NCBI RefSeq assembly: GCF_002127325.2
Contig: NC_035434.2
Location: 152,106,289-152,170,288, forward strand
Reading direction: 5' to 3'
Length of the DNA stretch: 64,000 nt
Origin: Helianthus annuus
Lineage: Eukaryota; Streptophyta; Magnoliopsida; Asterales; Asteraceae
The notes under the pieces were generated by a model. That model saw only the letters and a list, made by a program, of their open reading frames with translations, had not been told where the DNA came from and made no database searches. The translations under genes were made by a program, and so were the position numbers. Below, one piece after another: positions 10,921-22,675 of the stretch (positions are counted from its first letter, which is position 1; each line of letters opens with the position of its first letter).

Positions 10921-11421
10921 TCACCGCTGATATCTTACGTTGGGATCAACTGGCGGGTTTGGCTGGTATGGATAACCAGTGAGGGCCTCAAACATCTCCT
11001 TGTAGTTATCAAGTGGGCTCGGCTCTCCTTGAGGTGGTGGCTGATAGGGTATCGGAATGAAGCTGGAGCCTACGGCCTCAGGCCAGTGATGAGATGGGTC
11101 GGATGGGCCTCGTGGAACGGGGAGATTGGGGTAGTCGGTCCACCCCGAGTGCTCGACATAAGGACGGCCGACCTCAAAGCCTCTTTGATGTCTCTCCTGA
11201 TCGTGGAGGATTTTGGCATTATTAATAGCCGTTTCCTGTGAGACATATAAGGCACTCCAACGGTGGTCCTCCAATGTGTTTCGGTCATGTCGCGCTTTTT
11301 CCTCCCTTTCTTCCCATGCCCGTCTTCGGGCCATATCTTCTTCCTGCAATTGTAACAAGCGTTCCATGTGAGATCTTTGAAGCGCTTGTTGCAATTGTTG
11401 CTCTTCCATATATTTCTCCAT
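10921..11421 (-). CDS. Gln/Glu/Arg-rich coiled-coil protein of the Tat-like element
   Basis: An open frame of 166 codons, the longest in this element. The first half is rich in E, Q, R and L (MEEQQLQQALQRSHMERLLQ) and should form a coiled coil; the second half is rich in Pro, Tyr and Gly (for example PYQPPPQGEPSP). The same frame can be followed upstream to about 11540, where a 54-bp tandem duplication (about 11409-11516) repeats the stretch coding for RMEKYMEEQWAS with a stop codon between the copies. I do not recognise the family; it resembles the accessory or gag-like frames of Tat-lineage elements. Function unknown; probably a remnant. Confidence 0.5.
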   Translation of the reverse strand: MEKYMEEQQLQQALQRSHMERLLQLQEEDMARRRAWEEREEKARHDRNTLEDHRWSALYVSQETAINNAKILHDQERHQRGFEVGRPYVEHSGWTDYPNLPVPRGPSDPSHHWPEAVGSSFIPIPYQPPPQGEPSPLDNYKEMFEALTGYPYQPNPPVDPNVRYQR

Positions 11422-11516
11422 CCTCTCGCGATAGGATGCTTAGGAGGCCCACTGTTCTTCCATATATTTCTCCATCCTCTCGCGATAGGATGCTTGGGAG
11501 GCCCACTGTTCTTGTT
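11409..11516 (-). repeat. 54-bp tandem duplication in the coiled-coil frame
   Basis: Two nearly identical 54-bp units, both with CTCTCGCGATAGGATGCTT on the + strand. 54 bp equals 18 codons, so the frame is kept, but one unit carries an in-frame stop. Confidence 0.9.
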
Positions 11517-11667
11517 GCTCTTCTCTCTCCTCCTATTATATTTTCTGCCCTCGCCTATACATGCCGAGACATTATTATAAACCGCTTGTTGCCCGCGGTT
11601 AAAATTTCTGTACGTCGGCCCCTGTCTTTGTTTCACAAAACCTGACACATCTGCATTAATCTAAATT

Positions 11668-13084
11668 TGATCGGAGTGTCGCGCTCCGGTCAAAGATAAA
11701 ATTTATAATCCCTATTTACCCTTAACAAATAGCTAGTGGTAGCAAGGGGTCGAACCACGAAGAGTATGTGGTTTGCGAATGGATTCGATTGAATTATCAA
11801 AAAGTGTCACAAATTATGAAGCTTGCTATGATATTCTTGTATTTTTGTTTTGTTGAAAGATGTGAATTTAAACTAAGCGAATTGGTTTAATTGAATAAAA
11901 CCTAATGATTAATAATTGCAAGAAAACTTGATTACTAAACAATAATAATAAAAAGGGTTCACACCCGATTTCGATAATTGCTAACCTAGGGTTTCTACAA
12001 GTTTTTAGATTCAAATCAATTGCATACGATTAGCGGATTTAGTGTACCATGACTTAGGTGCCAATAACTATCAACATCTCAAAGAACGGACAAGAATGCA
12101 CTTTGTAATCAACACAAGTAAAACCTAACCAAGACAATGCATAACTACACATAACCATTTCGTAAAGTCATAACCTTTAACATCGTTCGACAATTTACGA
12201 ATACGAAACAAATGTAAACTATTGTCAATGGTTTCAAAAATCAAACACAATTTGTCACAAAGTTGAAGCAAGAAACAATTCAAAACCCTAAATTAAACAA
12301 CTACCTACACCGGGGTGAAACCAATGTGATTAGCCGCTCATGGTTGAAGAAGCTTGAACACCGGATGATTGGAACTTGTCTTGAATCATCTTGAAGCTTG
12401 GATGATGGGGAAGTGATGGATGTTGAGGGTTTTGGTGAATGATGATGACAGAGATGATGTATAGGTGATTAGGGTTAGTGATGGATTGATGATTGTGAAA
12501 GATGGTGATAATGCCTCTTGACGATTCGGGTGCTATCGTGATGATAGATGGAATTGGTGATGAATATGGATGAATAAAATGAATATGGCTCCAAGATGAA
12601 GATTTCAAACTCAATTTTCCTGTAACTCCCGTCTTCAATGCCACCCAGACCAATAAAAATCGTTTCTTTTAACCAAAAACCGAGAATTCGCGTTTGGCAA
12701 AAGTACAGCCCGTCGTCGACGGGTCTGACCCCGTCGCCGACGGGTTCCCAAAAACCTGTTTTTTTGCCGACGCCTTACTTTACTGGATACGGGTGTTTTC
12801 GGCCGACGGGGTGTTCTAGAGCCCGTCCAGGACGGCCCTAGACTCGTTGGCGATGGCCTCTTAAACTCCAATTCTCCAAATTTCGCTTCTTGCACTCCCG
12901 GTTGATCAGTAACGCATCCCGGTGCTCCGGTTTTTGACCCGGTGACTCGTAAAACTCCTGAAAAGCTCCTTAAACTTCATTAAACCTGCAAAAACACAAA
13001 TTAAAAGTAGTCTATTCAAGATTAAAACTGATGTAAAAACATAAAGTTACATGATTACGAACACCGGTTTTCAACCACGTATCA
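11668..13084 (-). repeat. 5' LTR of the Tat-like element
   Basis: 1417 bp, TGATCGGAGTGTCG to CCACGTATCA on the + strand. Carries about 145 bp not present in the other LTR. The CCCGTCGCCGACGGG palindrome occurs at about 12709-12723 (one mismatch) and 12730-12744. Confidence 0.88.
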
Positions 13085-13399
13085 GCCACACCGTACGAAA
13101 ATTTCCTAAAACTAAATTTTTCCTTACAAATCTCATTGCCATGAAACTTTTCGAGAACTTAAAACACTTTTGGATCGCTAACTCGCGCATTATCAACCTT
13201 TAGTCAACGAATCGCCTTACTCATCACATTTCCCTATGTTACCAAGACTCTCTTGCTAGTCAATCCCCGATCGCTTCGCTTACCTTGACGCTTATTCGCC
13301 GCTTACTCGTGTCAATACTCGCTACCCCCTCTCGTATCAATTCTCGCAGCCCTCCTTGTGGATTAATTTCGGGACGAAATTTACTAAAGCAGGGGAGAC
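13085..13399 (+). mobile_element. 3' end of the internal region of gypsy element X, with polypurine tract
   Basis: Directly continues the sequence broken at 7859. Ends with ATTTCGGGACGAAAT (13365-13379) and a purine tract AGCAGGGGAGAC (13388-13399) touching the LTR. ATTTCG-GGA-CGAAAT is a perfect small hairpin also present at the same place in the inner gypsy element. Confidence 0.75.
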
Positions 13400-13722
13400 T
13401 GTAACAACCCGCATTTTCGTGCATGTTACTCTCGTTACACTCGTTATGCCTAGCACCAGAGATTCGGATCATAATGTAAACTATATCGCTTACAACGCTA
13501 CTTCGCTTACATCGCATACTTTCAACACGCTATATCGCACATCACAGCGCATACACTAACGCAAACGATGACATCGTGTGAGCGCTTAACTACTCCCCTC
13601 GCTCGTCGTAATGCCACGATGACATCGTGTGAGTACTTAAGCTGCTCCCCTCGCTCGTCATGGAGCGACGCAAACGCTAACGCTAACGCAGACTCAAACG
13701 TAATTACTTGTGCTATGACCTG

Positions 13723-13723
13723 T

Positions 13724-13804
<81 letters not shown>
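13723..13804. repeat. (TAA)n microsatellite in LTR X
   Basis: About 27 perfect trinucleotide units. Confidence 0.97.
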
Positions 13805-13805
<1 letters not shown>

Positions 13806-14104
13806 TGTGAGTAATAAACATGTCTAAACGCGCACTCGCTGGCACGCGCAACTCAATTTATCGCACTTAACACGACGCTACTTATATCGCTATAACGCTT
13901 AAAGTACCCACGATGCTTAACGCAACAAAACACGTCGAACGAAACGAAAGTTGGAAAACTAACAAACGGAATCGAGCTGTCCGAATGGACATCCGAACGA
14001 ATGGACTTCCGTCTGGATGGCCATCCGCTCGGATGGCCATCCGATCGGATGACCATTCGATCGGAAGCCATCTGATCCATTCCACCGCCTTAACTTTCTC
14101 TCGC

Positions 14105-14112
14105 CTATAAAG
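14105..14112 (+). promoter_or_regulatory. TATA box of LTR X
   Basis: CTATAAAG followed by a GC-poor leader; about 55 bp after the last of a set of GATC palindromes. Confidence 0.6.
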
Positions 14113-15864
14113 AGGGCCATTGTGTCTCATTTCAACACTTTGGTTTTCTCATCCGATCACTTGCTCCTAAGGCACTTTCAGTCACTTTTCACCACGATTT
14201 AAGGCTAATCTGTAAGTATTTCTCCCCGAATCTTGTACAATCATCATCACTTAACATTTTTACATCATCTTCTCCATGAAAACCAGTGATTTTCTTCTTG
14301 AAATCGTCTGATTTGGACAATCTTGAAGGTGGTTCTCACTCGGTTTCTTATGCAAACTGCAGTGTGACGTAACCTCATCAAGAATGGTCCAGATCTGAAG
14401 GATTTCTACATTAATCAACACGAATCTCAACAAGATTTCAATAATTTCAACTGTTTTCAAACTTTTCTCCAACTTTTCTTCACTTTTATACTCAAAACCG
14501 ATGGGATTGGACTCAAACTGACTTTAGGCTCGTTCTTTAGTCTAAAGCCGGCTTGAAAACAGATTTCCACCGGAGAGATGACCGATTAACGGGTTAGACC
14601 CGAAACTCCGTCAAGAACAGTAAGTCTGATTGAATGGGGTGATTCCCACCCGATCGAGCAAACTGGGCTTTGAGTGTTTCCGTTGTTTGACACGTCGTCA
14701 AGTTGTCTCCGTTAAACTCGAACTTTTAAACTTAGAAATTTGACAAAGTTTACAAAACAACAGATTACCCAATCGAATGATCATCCGATCGGATGATCAT
14801 TCGACCAAGTGACCTGACCTTTATACTATTCCTTGTTCAAAACGATTTGACTAAAGTTTCAAACTACCAAACTCTCAATCGAATGGCCATCCGTCCGGAT
14901 GACCATCCGACCAGATGACTTGTTCAAATGCTACAACGAAAACCTCAAAAGTTCCAAAATGATTTACAAACACTCACATCTCATTCGAATGGCCATCCGT
15001 TCGAATGGCCATCCGCTCGGATGACCATCCGATCAGATAGGTACTCATCCGTTCGACTTACCATTCGACACTTATCTCAATAGACACGCTGTTCAACGAA
15101 TTATGCTACTGTTCACAGGCTAACTCGACGCGCTCTCAATCAATCCAATCAAGTTGTGTTTACTTGTTAAACACCTACTGTGAGTATACTTGACCCCTTT
15201 TAAACGCTTTAAAGACACTTTGGGGTGTAACATACGTTCCTATCGAAAACACACTTATCAAAACGCAGTCTATACTCTAAACTATTATCACATGCGAATT
15301 ACTGACGTGCATATTTACACGTGGTGCTTGATACATATGTGCTAGGAATCTTACTCGCGACGTCCCACCTTAGCTAGTATGGTACTATAGTTGGACTCAC
15401 AGCCGACGGGGTTTAGTTAAGGAAATCACGCCCTTTTTGGGATCTCTATCGCAGTCATCGAGTGACTTAGCTGGTAGTATTTGTCTTGTAGTGTGTATGT
15501 TGTGTATCTCGTTTATGTATGTGGAAATTCGCAGCGTGTTTATCTACTTTATACTATTTTAAACCTGTATACTCGCCAATACTTTTGTATTGACATTATT
15601 TTAACGTATGTTGCAGGTTAATCGCAGACTATCTCGAAATCAAGCTAGGAAGTCTAGAAACTCACAATAAATCTAGGTTGTTGGATTTATATTGTTTGAG
15701 AGAACATGAAATCTGTATGACTGTTTACTGAAAAAATGTTTATTAGTATGGGATAATGAACGCATTAAATATTGTCACCAAAATAGTTGTAATGGATTCT
15801 CTTGAGCAATCTGATTCGCCTAGTGCTGTGCCCCGATGATTCCGCCATCGGTTGGGGTGTGACA

Positions 15865-17100
15865 ATAGAGTTAAGTGTATTTTAGTCATTTAGTCATTTC
15901 CCATTAAATACTAATTCCACCAAGTTTTTTAAACTAAAATAACTTATATATACTTCATTATTTAAAAAAAAAATTATACCATAAAATCAGGTATTTTTTT
16001 ATCTTTAATATAAGTACCATATTGCTATACTTTTTTTATTTATAAAAGTGACTTTTAAAAAAGTTACAAAAAGTTTATAATTGTGTTAGTTATGTAGGTT
16101 GGAATGTGCTAATATGAAAAATGTATTGTGTTGATTTTAAATCTATACGTAAGTTCTTATTTTGTTATGTAATTATTATGTTTTGCTATTTTGTGTTGTT
16201 TTTGGAAGCCTATTTGGAAATAAACTTGTTTTCTACTAGTTATGTAATAGTATGTGCTATTTACAAAATTAAAACAAAAACATGAAATTGTGATACTATG
16301 TAACAGTTGTGTTGTTTATAAAAAAAAATGAAATTGTGCTAGTTATGTAATAATATATATTGTTTACAAAATTAAAAACACATGAAATTGTGTTGATTAC
16401 GGCGATGATTAATGTGTTGATTACAGTGTCATGCTGATTACAGGATGTGCTGACAGTGGTGGTGTGGGATGTTACCGTCGGATGTGCTGACGGTGGTGTT
16501 ACCGTGTTGATTAAGCTGTTGATGTTGACGATGTGTTAATTACGGTATTGACGATGATGCTGATTATGGTGTTGCTGATGATGCTGATAAATAGATTAGG
16601 AAATTAGGATTTGAATTAATCTTGCATAAATTAAGAAATAATTTAATTATTGTTTTTAATTAGATATAAATAAAAGGGTATAAAAAGTCTAAAATACCCT
16701 TAAATCAATTTTTAATTGAGGACACATGCCATTAAACTGTTGGTTCTTACAGTTTGTACAAAGATGTCTATTTGTATATGATCCTATATCTACTATATAA
16801 TACAAAAACTAACTTAAGTCGTAACCATAAAAGTAACCGACACACCATTTCAACTCTCCCCCACAATGAAAAAATATTGTCTGCATTCAATAATGTAAAT
16901 GAAAATACTGTAACTTCTCCACCTACTAAACTATTGCCTAATTGTAAATATAGATTGTGGATAGATAAATGGTTTAACAATATCATATATATAGGTAAGA
17001 GATCATGTACAAAAGAGAAATTTCGTACAAAGTGTAGGAGACAATCATGACCACACATTTGTTTTTCTCAATTTAAGAAGTGAAGGGTATGATGGTCTTT
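15865..17100. other. AT-rich spacer with GTTGATTACGG-type short repeats
   Basis: No gene. From about 16380 to 16590 words like GTGTTGATTACGG, GTGCTGAC and GATGATGCTGAT recur as a loose minisatellite. The stretch 15968-16032 is found again in inverted orientation at 34385-34450, so part of it belongs to an unnamed repeat family. An open frame at 16754-17050 shows no domain. Confidence 0.5.
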
Positions 17101-18050
17101 TCTCTCTTTAACAAGTTTCATCCTTGATTTTAAGACGGCTATAACTTTTGCATACGTTAATATTTTTTTTTAAATTACACCGCATTAACGAGCATTTCAT
17201 TCTCTTTAATTCGACCAGCCTATTGCTATAGTGTTCTTAAAAATAATTTACAGCACTTTGAATACCCATTACGTGATTTTGAATACCAGTACCCATTATG
17301 TGATTTTGAATAAACGGTACATGACTACGTGATTTTTGAATACCCATTACGTGATTACACATTCAACATAAATCATTACACATTCAATGTAAATTCATTG
17401 CGTGATTACACATTCAATATGATTTTTTATAACTAATGTAAATACAATTATGCTTAATACGTGATTACACATTCAATAATAAGAACTTGATTATTTATGA
17501 TTTATTACGTGGTTAAATCTCTAATATACGACGTTATGTTGCTATTATAGGTTGGTTTTGCTAATGTTTTGTATATAATTTATCCTTAATACGTGATTAT
17601 ACCTGAAATATTAGGTATTTCATATGAAATATTATGTATTACATATTTTATTTATACGTAATTACGTAATCACTCAGTAGGGTTTCACATAAAGACTATA
17701 ATGAAATCACGTAATCACGAAATGGGTACTTAAAATCATGTAGTTATGTAATAATACATAGTCAACTATTGATACGTAATTACGTAATCACTTAGTGAGG
17801 TTTCACATAAAATACTATAATGAAATCAAGTAATCAGATAATGGGTATTCCAAATCACGTAGTCACTTACTGGGTATTCAAAATCACGTAATAACGTAAT
17901 GGGTATTCAAAATCCTGCAATTTTTTAAGAAAAATATAGCAATAGGCTGCTCAAATTAAAGAGAATGAAATGTTCGCTAATACGGTGTATTTTTTAAAAA
18001 TATTAACGTGTGAAAAAGTTATAACCGTTTGAAAATTAAGGAAGAAGTAG
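17100..18050. mobile_element. Foldback element with terminal inverted repeats of about 150-200 bp
   Basis: The left arm (about 17115-17345) is the inverted complement of the right arm (about 17860-18040). Shared words include GCATTTCATTCTCTTTAATT (left) with its complement on the right, CTATTGCTATA, and AATACCCATTACGTGATTTT. The middle is filled with repeated ATTACGTGATTACACATTC words. No transposase. No clear target duplication was found, so the superfamily is open. Confidence 0.7.
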
Positions 18051-18950
18051 TTTTATGAGTCAATAATATTATATTTTCCTATTTACCTTTCCCCACATGT
18101 TTCCTTGTTTTTAATTATGTGAATTATATATTTAATACTTTACTCACTAATGTTCCAACCTTACAAGGATTCAACTGCCACCACCTTCGTTTTCTCCGCC
18201 ATTCCCAACCTTATATCATTGTTTTCCAAAATCTTTACCATCACCATCTTCAAGTAAACATTCTTTATCATTCCTTTTAATTTAATCTATTCATATCTTT
18301 GTAAATTTGAATTTCTTGCCTAATCTTCAACAATATGTTGTTTAGTTTTCAATATGTTGTTTAGTTTTCATTTTACGCTCTGTTTATATACTGATTTGAT
18401 TTATTTTGTATTATTGTGTTCCCCTGTTAATCTTTCACCTATTTGCGATTTTAGTGAAACTATGTGAATGAATCAAATGTGTTTGTGTGTAAATTAGACA
18501 TTTCGATTGTTTCGTTGTTTCTTATTCATGTGGGGTTTTTTTTAATGATTAATATTGACAAAAAGATTATGTTATTAACTTTCAATAATGACTTTAAGAT
18601 GGATATACTTGGAAAAAATGAAAAGCATGAACCTTTTTCTGTTGTCTCGTGTTCCTGTGAGTTTTTTTTTGTTGATATATTGATAAAGGATATGATGTTA
18701 CTTATTTTCAATCATGATTTTAAGATGCATATATTTGAAAAAGAACTTGGGAAAGGGAGGTTTTGGGTTCAACTCCCATAGACGACATGGCATAAAAAAA
18801 TTTACCATTAAAAAAAATATATTTGAAAAAGATGGCAAAAACTGGTAAAGTTTTTTCCTAATGCATATTGCAAAATTGGTAATCATAAATTCCATTATTA
18901 AGGGTGTTTGGGAGTTTTGAAAGGTTGTGGATTTTACAACAAATATTTTG
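18051..18950. other. AT-rich spacer
   Basis: No supported gene. Small open frames at 18464-18781 and its opposite strand have no recognisable motif. Confidence 0.5.
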
Positions 18951-18954
18951 GAAA

Positions 18955-20200
18955 CAATCATTATAAATTTATTTTTTGCCTTTTAATGAATCTTGCAATT
19001 TTACTTATTTGCCATTTGACATAATACATACTGATTTGTGGACTTCTCCAATCCCATTTTCAAGTGGATACAAATATTATTTACTTTTCCTAGATGACAA
19101 AACCAATTTTCTTTATCCCTTTCCAATAGGCCACAAATCACAAGTCTTTGAAATCTTTCAACACTTCTATATTTTTTTTTATCAAAACCCAATTCAACTA
19201 CTCAATAAAATCCATACAATGCGATAATGTGGGAAAGAATATGACAATAATAATTTTCAATCTTTTTGCAAAAACAATGGCATCACTTTTCGTTTCTCTT
19301 GTCCCCACACTTCCTCGCAAAATGGAAAAGCGGAAAGAAAAATTCGATCCGTTAACAACATTATGCGCACTCTTCTAGCCCACTCCTCTACTCCTAACAA
19401 TTTTTTGCATCATGTCTTACAACATGCAACCTATCTTCACTATATCACTCCTTCTAAACTTCTACAAAATAAAACATCCACCTCTATTCTATTCAATCGC
19501 ACACCTACATACTCACACCTACGAGTTTTTGGATGCATATGTTTTCTTCTATTTCCATCAATAACAATTCACAAACTACAACATCATTCCGCTCCTTGCA
19601 TTTTTCTAGGATATCCAACGAATCATCATGGATACAAATGTTATAATCCTTCTACCCGTAAAATTTTATTTCTTGTCATCTTATTTTTGACGGAACATCC
19701 TTCCCTTTTTCTACAACTCAAAAATCTACTCCACAAACATACCATTTCCTCTCAATGGACCCACACCCCTTAACGTGAGTTCCCCACTCGACCTACTCTT
19801 CTTCCGCCCCACCTTCAGCCTAATCGACCCAGTCTACATCAACCCCACCTTCAGCCCAGTCCACTTCAACTCAACCTTCGGCCCAATCGACCCAACCCCA
19901 TCCTTAATCACCTACGGCCCACCCCCTTACTTCCACTACAGCTTATCCTTCCCTTATACAATCATCTCGTCAATCACCTCAAACCTCCTTTACTTCTGCC
20001 ATCAACTATCCCGAGCAGACCCTCACCTCACAAAATCCCGAACCATCTCTTCCTCACTCTCCTACAGCCGACCCACCCTCCGCAACCTCCACCTTACACA
20101 CACAATACCTCAAACGTTCCACCTATCCAACCTACCCGCATTATCCACACCTGAAGTATGTCTGGTATTTCCAAACCTGAACAAATATTTAACCTAAGTT
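18955..20200 (+). pseudogene. Decayed copia integrase fragment
   Basis: Pieces of a copia integrase in several frames: FDIIHTDLWTSPI and YYLLFLDDKTNFL (18976-19227), IKSIQCDN (about 19195-19230), then the part around the catalytic Glu and RVFGC-like block (19270-19700), followed by a Pro/Ser/Thr-rich linker (19700-20130). There are several frameshifts and no reverse transcriptase. No LTRs were seen nearby; the fragment ends before the MULE at 20339. Old relic. Confidence 0.82.
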
Positions 20201-20565
20201 GTTCAATTTTCAAAATAGGATATATAGTTGATCCCACCTCTAAACCACATGGTGTAAAATTTGAAGTTTACTTTAAAAATCAACTCATTTTTATTTTTAG
20301 TTTTTCTCTTTATTATTATCTTTTATTTATATTTTATAGAGTTAATTGCCATTTTAGTCCCTGAGGTTTGTCCAAATTTGCCATTTTACCCCAAATACTT
20401 TTTTTTCGCCTCTGGGTCCCTGACTTTTCCCTTTTGTTGCCATTTTGATCAAATACCCTAACTCCATCCAAAAACCCCATTTTTAACCAGGGGTATTTTG
20501 GGGATTTTCATTTTAAATATTTTCAATTGCCATTTTGATCCAATTCTAAAAAATCAAAAAATTTC

Positions 20566-21310
20566 GAGTTAATTGCCATTTTAGTCCCTGAGGTTTGTCC
20601 AAATTTGCCATTTTAGTCCAAATAATTTTTTTCGCCTCTGGGTCCCTAACTTTTCCCTTTTGTTACCATTTTGATCACATACTCTAACGGCCTAACTCCA
20701 TCCAAAAACCCCATTTTTAACTAGGGTATTTTGGGGGATTTTCATTTTAAATCTTTTCAATTGCCATTTAGATCCATTTCTAAAAAATCAATAAAATACT
20801 AAAAAATCCAAAAAATTCTAAACAATCAAAAAAAAAAAATTCTAAAAATAAAAAAAAAATCATAAAAATAAAAAATATTCTAAAAATCAAAAAAATTCTA
20901 AAAAATAAAAAAAAGTCACAAAAATCAAAAAAATTCTAAAAATCAAAAAATTCTAAAATTCAAAAAAATTATAAAAATAAAAAAATTCTAAAAAATAAAA
21001 AATTTCTAAAAAATCATAGAAATTCTAAAAAATCAAAAAAATTCTAAAAAATAAAAAAAATCTAAAAAACAAAAAAATCATAAAAAATAATAAAAAATCA
21101 TAAAAATTCTAAAAAATCTAAAATGAAAATATTTAAAATAAAAATCCCTAAAATACCCCTGATTAAAAATGGGGTTTTTGGATGGAGTTAGGGTATATGA
21201 TTAAAATGGAAACAAAAGGAAAAAGTCAGAGACACAGAGGCGAAAAAAAACTATTTGGAGTAAAATGGCAAATTTAGACAAACCTCATAGACTAAAATGT
21301 CAATTAATTA
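20566..21310. mobile_element. Second MULE nested in the first
   Basis: Left end GAGTTAATTGCCATTTTAG repeats the outer element's left end; right end (21120-21310) is its inverted complement. Flanks AAAAATTTC (20557-20565) and AAAAAATTC (21311-21319) fit a 9-bp duplication with one mismatch. The middle is A-rich with AAAAATTCTAAAA words. Confidence 0.78.
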
Positions 21311-22590
21311 AAAAAATTCTAAAAAAAAATCATAAAAATAAAGAACAAATTCAAAAAATCAAAAAAATTCTAAAAAATCAAAAAAAAAAAAAACTCTAAA
21401 ATCGAAAAAATTCTAAAAAATACAAAAAATCTCAAAAATAAAAAAATCTAAAAAATAAAAAAATCTAAAAAATAAAAAAAATCAAAAAAATCAAAAAATT
21501 CTAAAAATAAAAAAATTCTGAAAATCAAAAAAATTCTAAAAAAAAATCATAAAAATTCTAAAATAAAAAATTCTAAAAAATCAAAAAAATTCTAAAAAAA
21601 TCATAAAAATTCTAAAAATTCAAAAAAATTCTAAAAAATAAAAAAATTTCTAAAAAATATAAAAACTCAAACAAACATATTTTAAAGTTTCAAATTCAAA
21701 AAATGACGATATATTCCTCGTCCAGACGAATATATTTTCAAGTTTTATCTATTTTGTTGAGTGAATGAGTGGTTATGATGAGATAGAACCATTTATCCAT
21801 TTAAAAAAACAAATTTCATTTTAAGTTGACATCTTTCACAAACATCCTTATATTTCCACATTAATTATCACCCTTTTAGCCTTTTTATATATGTTTTCAT
21901 AGCAAAACTATTTATTACAATAATATTTTCATCTTTAATTTTGTATCAATTAATATAAATTACTAAATATAAATATCATGAAATATAATTTTTATAAACT
22001 AAAACATAACATGCATGTTCGTTAATTAGTGGTTCTATCTCATCATGACCACTCATTCACTCAACAAAATAGATAAAACTTGAAAATATATTCGTCTGGA
22101 CGAGGAATATATCGTCATTTTTTGAATTTGAAACTTTAAAATATGTTTGTTTGAGTTTTTAGATTTTTTAGAATTTTTATGATTTTTTATGATTTTTTGA
22201 TTTTTTAGATTTTTTTTTCGATTTTTTAGAATTTTTATGATTTTTTAGAAATTTTTTATTTTTTAGAATTTTTTAAATTTTTTTGAATTTTAGATGTATT
22301 TTTTTTATTTAATAGAAATTTTTTGATTTTTTTTTAGAATTTTTTTTTAATTTTTTAGAAATTTTTGGATTTTTTTAGAAGATTTTTGATTTTTTAGAAT
22401 TGGATCAAAATGGCAATTGAAAAAATTTAAAATGAAAATCCCCAAAATACTCTTAGTTAAAAATGGAGTTAGAGTATGTGATCAAAATAGTAACAAAAGA
22501 GAAAAGTTAGGAACTAGAGGCGAAAAAGAAACTATTTAAACTAAAATGATAAATTTGAAAAACCTCAGGAACTAAAATGACAATTAACTC

Positions 22591-22599
22591 TATTTTATA
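22591..22599 (+). promoter_or_regulatory. Putative TATA box of the PPR gene, duplicated by the MULE
   Basis: TATTTTATA, followed by TTAG, lies 77-85 bp before the ATG at 22676. The same 9 bp stand at 20330-20338 on the other side of the MULE. Confidence 0.4.
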
Positions 22600-22675
22600 T
22601 TAGCAAGTGCCTATAACTCTTTTGTTCATCTTCTCAGGTTTTAGGGTTTACAGAAACAGCTAAACACAGACGACG

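Larger units (their letters stand above)
7855..13089 (-). mobile_element. Tat-like LTR element without pol (LARD-type), - strand
   Basis: Two LTRs (7860-9132 and 11668-13084) flank 2.5 kb of internal DNA. Target sites GTCAC (7855-7859) and GCCAC (13085-13089) differ by one base. On the - strand the sequence next to the 3' LTR reads GGGCAAGCAAAGGACAAG followed by TGTGGGGATG, which is the form of polypurine tract typical of plant Tat/Retand gypsy elements. No protease, reverse transcriptase or integrase is present, only one coiled-coil-like frame, so the element would need proteins from a relative. The lineage is inferred from the purine tract; a clear primer site was not found. Confidence 0.8.
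13400..15864 (+). repeat. 3' LTR of gypsy element X
   Basis: A 2465-bp LTR, TGTAACAACCC to GGGGTGTGACA. Its last 35 bp (CCCCGATG...CATCGG) are almost identical to the end of the inner element's LTR, so both belong to related chromovirus-type families (Tekay/Del-like, inferred). TATA box CTATAAAG at 14105-14112. Palindromic GGATGGCCATCC and ATCCGATCGGAT words lie at 13979-14075, just before the TATA, and again at 14770-15060. Contains a long ATA microsatellite. Its 5' partner is not in the window. Confidence 0.85.
20330..22599. mobile_element. Palindromic MULE-type element next to the PPR gene
   Basis: Element 20339-22590 with 9-bp target duplication TATTTTATA on both sides (20330-20338 and 22591-22599), as in Mutator-like elements. 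The terminal inverted repeats (GAGTTAATTGCCATTTTAG) extend for about 200 bp, with the words TCCCTGAGGTTTGTCC and CGCCTCTGGGTCCC. Inside come AT-rich arms (TCTAAAAAATC) and a central foldback whose arms are 21661-21795 and 22030-22157. Without the nested copy (20566-21310) nearly all of the element is one inverted repeat with a loop of about 235 bp. No transposase. Confidence 0.88.

Noticed and set aside
13568..13810. Open frame giving a poly-Asn protein
   Set aside because: It is a translated ATA microsatellite within an LTR.
16754..17058. Overlapping frames of about 97 codons on both strands
   Set aside because: AT-rich spacer, no start context or domain.
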